From: Ophiosphaerella korrae | Lineage: Eukaryota; Ascomycota; Dothideomycetes; Pleosporales; Phaeosphaeriaceae | Assembly (NCBI GenBank): GCA_028456385.1 | Contig: JALNQF010000502.1 | Coordinates: 1 to 25,782 of the forward strand | Reading direction: 5' to 3' | DNA length: 25,782 nucleotides | Shown here: positions 21,481-25,782 of the stretch, one piece after another | Numbering within the stretch: the first letter of the stretch is position 1 | How the letters are laid out: each line of letters opens with the position of its first letter | Notes under the pieces: generated by a model | Told to the model about the DNA's origin: nothing | What the model saw: only the letters and a program-made list of their open reading frames with translations | The model's database searches: none | Translations under genes and position numbers: made by a program

Positions 21481-21703
21481 AGTTAAAACCTTCTAGAATA
21501 CCTAGCAGTAAACTAAAAGAACTAATATTACTAATAATAGATAGAGAGACGATAGGGACGTCTAGTATAGAACCTACTATAGTAACACTAAACGCCTTAT
21601 CTAAGTCTAGTGTTATAGGTGTAATAGAAGAAATCGAGATAGAACTAATTAGTCCTAACTTAGTTGCTAATAAAGCATAGGACGAGCGGGGTAATAATCT
21701 CAA
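21458..21703 (-). CDS. Intact antisense 81-codon frame at the pol/3' LTR border of C
   Basis: This is the longest clean ATG-to-stop frame I see in this window. It starts at 21703 inside the LTR (MRLLPRSSYALLATKLG) and ends at 21458 overlapping the pol 3' end. The last ~40 residues (ILD-P-SL...GILEGFNFRTLLVS) are similar to the ends of the antisense frames in A and B, even though the DNA upstream differs. It is rich in Leu, Ile and Ser with no recognised domain. It may be a shortened relative of the A/B antisense frame whose start was replaced by the C-type U3. Expression is unproven; it could be an accidental open frame. Confidence 0.35.
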   Translation of the reverse strand: MRLLPRSSYALLATKLGLISSISISSITPITLDLDKAFSVTIVGSILDVPIVSLSIISNISSFSLLLGILEGFNFRTLLVS

Positions 21704-22039
21704 TTAGGAAATAATATACAACTAGGATATATAGACTAATCTATAATCTATAGACTCTTAGTAGCTATAGATTATAGATTAGGACAATCTATAATCTATT
21801 TATCTTAGCAGCTATAGATTATAGATTACAATAAGTATATAGTTAGTAGGATATATATTATTAGGATAGTATTAGTAATTTAATCCTTTAACTACAGAAC
21901 GCTAATACAAGATAGTTACAAAACATCTTCTATTATTTATAGTTATTATAGATTACTTCTAAGCTTTTACTATTACCTCGTAATCTACTAACCCCCTTCA
22001 AGATAGGCACCTATAGTTGACGACAGGAGGCCTATAATA
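21611..22039 (+). repeat. LTR shared by gypsy C (3') and gypsy D (5')
   Basis: It starts TGTTATAGGTGTAATAG and ends cctataata (TAATA, consistent with TAACA after RIP). It carries the hairpin pair of the C type. The last ~50 bp (21990-22039) is unlike the C 5' LTR and keeps CA and TG dinucleotides, for example ttgacgacagg. One LTR therefore serves two internal regions in tandem. Confidence 0.9.
21737..21827. repeat. Pair of hairpins in the U3 of the shared C/D LTR
   Basis: A 17-bp perfect stem joins 21737-21753 with 21765-21781 across an 11-nt loop. A 14-bp stem joins 21786-21799 with 21814-21827. These are the counterparts of the hairpins at 15692-15783. Pairing is intact in both LTRs although loops and flanks have changed. 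Confidence 0.8.
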
Positions 22040-22053
22040 CCTTACTAATTTAG
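22040..22053 (+). promoter_or_regulatory. Putative primer-binding region of D
   Basis: ccttactaatttag, the same 14-mer as in A, follows the shared LTR. The 8-mer attagtaa occurs in the LTR as in A and C. The same caveat holds: no tRNA match is recognised. Confidence 0.35.
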
Positions 22054-22100
22054 TTATTATAAGAAGCGAAGCGTAAGTAGCGCGCAGTCTAGCTAACACG

Positions 22101-25100
22101 ATAGTAGAAAGTTTAACTAAAATAAGCAAAGCCCCTAAAAGTAGTTATAAGTCTAATAGTACTATATAAGAAATAATTAAGGACTAAATTAACAACTTAA
22201 TCTTAGATAAGGAAGATATAAAAATAGTAATTAACGCCTTAGAAACGTAGAACAAAGAACTGTAAAATTACGTAAAATAAAACAAGGCATAGATTAAAGC
22301 TATTATTAAAGGATAGAATTAGATAGAGTTAATTATACAACGTCTAGTAATAAGTACTACAAAGAAGCTACTAAAGATACCTGTCTTTAAGAAGTTTAAT
22401 AGAATAAGGGAGAAACTAAGACCTTTTATAGCCTTAGTATAACTCTAGATAGATATATAAGTACTACACTTCGACATAGAAGAAAAGAAGGTAATATATA
22501 TTAGATTGTATCTCGAAGAAGACGCGATAAGATAGTATAAACCTTACTAGATAGATTATACAACGCACTCTCTAATAACCTAGAAGGATAAAACTAGAGC
22601 TATTTTTAGAAGTTACAAGTACTTTACTAAACAAATACAAGTAGCATTTAGGGACACAGACGTTACCTAACAAGCTAAAGAATAGCTAGAAAAGCTTATA
22701 TAGACCTAGAGTATTCCTAAGTATATATTATAATTTAAATAACTATCCTAAAACACAGAATAGAATAAGTTAGTATTAATATTACAATTTAAACAAGGAT
22801 TAAACTCGAAAATCTAATATAAGATAATATATATAGAGAAACTAAGGACACTAGAAGCCCTAAAGTAGTAAGTAATACAAATTAACAACGATCTTCAAGA
22901 ATAGAAGAAGAATAAGTATAGTAACTAAACTAGGAACTAGGATACTAGAGATCCTATAATCCTTAATACGAATAAGGATAAGAAGAAGAGAAAGAATAAA
23001 GACTTTACGTACTTTAACTATAGTAAACTAGGCTACTATATAAAAGACTACTAATCTAAAAAGAAGAAGGATATAGCATACTATAAATATAGGAAACTAG
23101 GATACTTTATAAATAGCTACAAAAATAAAGACTATAAGAAAGATAAGGAAGCTTAGTTAAAGATAATAGAGAAAAAGAAGGAAGTACTATAAGTATAGGC
23201 TAAACCTTAGGAGAAAGTAGCTAGGAGTAAAGAAATATAACACGTAATACTCTATTAGACCTTTTGTTATAAAAATAACTACTATATATATTTTTCTAGT
23301 AAGTAGAGAGTAGGATATTTCTTATAATAGAGAAATAGAGTAGTAGTAACAAAAGAAAGAATAAAAGCTTAGCTAAAAGAGATAGCTTAAGTAATAGACC
23401 TACTAATAGAAGATTTAGAAGGAGAAGAGCCCCTAGTACTATTAATCTAAGCCAATAGACTAGTACTAGATAAAGAGACTACTACAGCTCCCTCTAAAGG
23501 ACTGCGAAGAAGTAAGAGATAAGTTAGTATAAGAGATATAGAGTATACCTAGCTAACAATATATAGTTATAACAGCCGTACTATAATAGATATAGAGGAA
23601 CAAGACAAAGAATAGAAGTTCGTTTAGAAATACTTACTAGTTATAAGTATAGAGGAAGCGTACGAAGACTAGAAAGAACGTAATCCTAAAGAAATAAAGT
23701 TTATACTATTTTAAGAATAGATAAAGTAATATATAGTTATAGTAAGAAGAATACCTATATAAAAAGAATAGTAATACCTTATAAGAGAGACGCAATAGAT
23801 TAATAAAGCCTATATACTAAGAGTACTAGTAGTATACTATATCTTAACAATAGATATACTTAATAGAAGTAAATACTAGGAGGAGGATAACAAAATAATA
23901 GACCTAAAATACCTAGCACACTTTAAAGTATTATAAATATTATACCTAGACAAGAATTATATTATATATAGAAACCCTAAAGTAAATAATAACGTATAGC
24001 CTATAAGGAGAAGAGGCTATAACTATATAAGAGTAATTATAGTAGAAGATATCTAAGGATAGGAAATAATCCTAGAAGATAGATATATAGTAGTAAGACC
24101 TAGCCTAAAATTATCTAAGAAATGCGTCTAAGGAGGACTATAGTACAAATATATATACAACAAGTATCTAAAATACAAAGAATATAAACTTAAAGTAGGC
24201 CTATAGCCCTAGAAAGATAGATAATTTAATAAATTACTAAAGTAAGAAAGGCTAGAAGGTATAAGAGGCCTATATATTACAAAAATAGGTATATACTAAG
24301 GAAAGAAAGTACAATTAATAATTAATAGTAGAGCTACAAGAAACTTTATATTAAAGAAGTTTATAGAAATATAGGGAATAAAGTATATAATAAAGAAATA
24401 CCCTTAATAACTAAGTATAATTAAAGGAAAACTATTCTAAGAACCTATACAGTTTAAGACAGTACCCTTAATACTAAAGTTAGAAGGACTAGAAATCTAG
24501 AACATAGTTATAGATATAACGACAATTAATAATAAATAAGATATAATATTAGGTATACTATAGTTATAGATAACTAACCTACACATTAATTAGAGAATAG
24601 GAAAAATTAGTTATAATAAAACAGATATACTAAAAGCTAACATAAGTACCTATAAGAGAGAATTCCTAGAAGAATATAAGAAATAGGAAAAGTAGCTTAT
24701 AGAACTAGAAGATTACCTTCTAGAACACTAACTATAGGACTTAGTAATAGAACTAGAAGAAGAAAAGAACGTAAGATAGAGTCTAGTCTACTAAAAAATA
24801 GAAGAAGAATCTAAGATTAAACAATTATTTATACAAAATACAATAAAGAAAGGATAGATAAGAGAATCTAAATCCTTAGTAGTATATAGATTAATATTTA
24901 TAGATAAAAAAGGGATAAGCAATAAAAGACCCTACGTAGATTTTAGAAAAACTAACGTAATTACAAACAAGAACTAATACCTACTACTACAAATAGATAA
25001 AATATAAGATAGGCTATAAAGAGTAAAGATCTTTACAAAACTAGATATATAAAACGTATACTACTAGATTAGAATTAAGAAAGAAGATAAGTAGAAAATA

Positions 25101-25782
25101 GCGTTTAGAATATAATATAGACTATACAAATACTTAGTTATACTGTTTAGTTTAACAAACGTACTAGCAGCATTCTAGGAGAGAATTAATATAGTACTAA
25201 GAGAATACTTAGATATATTTATATTTGTATACTTAGATAACATCCTTATATTCTTAGAAATAGAAGAAGAACACGTACAACATATACACAAAGTGCTAAA
25301 GAAACTAGTAGAAGCTAAAATATTCCTTAAGATAAGAAAATACAAGTTCTATATAAAGAAAATAGATTTCCTTAGATTTATTATTAAACTAGGAAAAATC
25401 AAGATTAACCTAGAAAAGATTAACTTAATTAACGAATAGCTAACACTAAAGAACCTAAAAGAGGTATAGTAATTTTATAGGCTAGCTAACTTTTATAGAA
25501 AGTTAATAGTAAGATACTCTAAAGATATAGAGCTAATTACAAGACTTATAAAAAAAGATACGCTATTTAAATAGATAAAGGAATGCAATAAGGTATTTAA
25601 AAGAATAAAAAAGAAGTTTATAGAAAACCTAGTTATTAGAATATATAACTTAGAACTACTAGCAATAGTAAAAACAGACGCATTAAACTTAGTCTACAGA
25701 ATAGTACTAATATAAGAAGACCTAGAGACTAAAAAGAAATACTTAGTTAAATACTTCTCTAAGAAGATAAAAATAGTAGAAC
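22101..25782 (+). pseudogene. Gag-pol of gypsy D, partial at the window end
   Basis: The aligned start ATA (22101), the first zinc knuckle (23010-23051, all ligands Tyr), the protease site NSRATRNF (from 24324) and the RT motif YLDN (25230-25241) are all in the same frame. The protein is therefore broken by stops, not by shifts. The protease keeps the Thr (ACA) that is Ile in C, so this copy is slightly less mutated there. The frame leaves the window in the early RNase H region, near the KTDALN block (about 25671) and the following KKIKIVE. Missing to the right: most of RNase H, integrase, chromodomain-like tail, 3' LTR. Confidence 0.85.

Larger units (their letters stand above)
15566..22039 (+). 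mobile_element. Gypsy LTR retrotransposon copy C, full length, inserted in copia
   Basis: It has direct LTRs at 15566-15992 (427 bp) and 21611-22039 (429 bp) with about 5.6 kb internal. It breaks the copia integrase frame just after its conserved NLPERL block. The domain order and protein similarity to A, B and D make it the same broad chromovirus family, but its U3 differs and it lacks A's long post-pol segment: only 130 bp separate the pol stop from the 3' LTR. CpA and TpG are less depleted here than in A or R1, suggesting weaker or fewer RIP rounds. The 3' LTR is shared with copy D. Confidence 0.9.
21611..25782 (+). mobile_element. Gypsy copy D, 5' part, in tandem with C; runs off the window
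   Basis: It shares its 5' LTR with C and continues through gag, protease, RT and the start of RNase H to the window end. It is very similar to C over this whole length, with a net difference of +6 bases between the gag ATA and the RT motif. LTR-internal-LTR-internal is the arrangement produced by LTR-LTR recombination or by insertion of one copy in another's LTR. Its 3' LTR, and the right border with copia, lie outside. Confidence 0.85.

Noticed and set aside
1..25782. Mitochondrial or AT-rich bacterial DNA
   Set aside because: The AT-richness comes with CpA/TpG loss and TAA/TAG-riddled LTR retrotransposon frames. No tRNA, rRNA or respiratory gene is seen.
1..25782. CRISPR array or phage-like system
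   Set aside because: Repeats here are LTRs, element copies, hairpins and short tandem units; there are no regularly spaced identical repeats with unique spacers.

Overview
This window is a block of decayed, nested retrotransposons with no recognisable host gene. It is very AT-rich. TpA is everywhere and CpA/TpG is nearly absent over long stretches, so stops in the old reading frames are almost all TAA or TAG. Cys and His codons have turned into Tyr codons at known zinc-binding sites. This is the pattern expected of repeat-induced point mutation (RIP) in a filamentous ascomycete (Pezizomycotina), in an AT-rich, probably heterochromatic compartment. I cannot name the species.

Layout, left to right. 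(1) 1-540: unassigned AT-rich DNA with strong hairpins. (2) ~541-2368, minus strand: a Ty3/gypsy pol fragment ('R1'), cut on its 5' side by the next element. (3) 2369-9329, plus strand: gypsy element A with two LTRs, a degraded gag-pol, and an extra 3' segment carrying an antisense open frame. (4) 9330-12987, minus strand: gypsy copy B, facing A tail to tail and cut inside its protease region. (5) 12988-15565, plus strand: the 5' half of a Ty1/copia element (LTR, gag, protease, integrase core) that starts inside B. (6) 15566-22039, plus strand: gypsy element C, inserted in the copia integrase region. (7) 21611-25782, plus strand: gypsy copy D, in tandem with C and sharing one LTR with it. It runs off the window near RNase H.

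The gypsy copies have two CCHC knuckles in gag, a protease site (DSGA-type, now NSRA), an RT motif (YLDN for YLDD), RNase H, an H2C2 integrase with exact D-65-D-35-E spacing, and a chromodomain-like C-terminus. They therefore look like chromoviruses with gag and pol in one frame: C keeps a single frame for 5.4 kb despite dozens of stops. Two LTR types occur: A-type and C/D-type share the 3' ~200 bp but have unrelated U3 parts. The C/D-type U3 has paired hairpins.

The least expected features are a 131-codon antisense frame after pol, kept without length change in A and B and related to an intact 81-codon antisense frame in C; the C-D tandem with a mosaic shared LTR; discordant flanks of A; and a possible self-priming arrangement instead of a tRNA primer site. 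No element here appears able to move.
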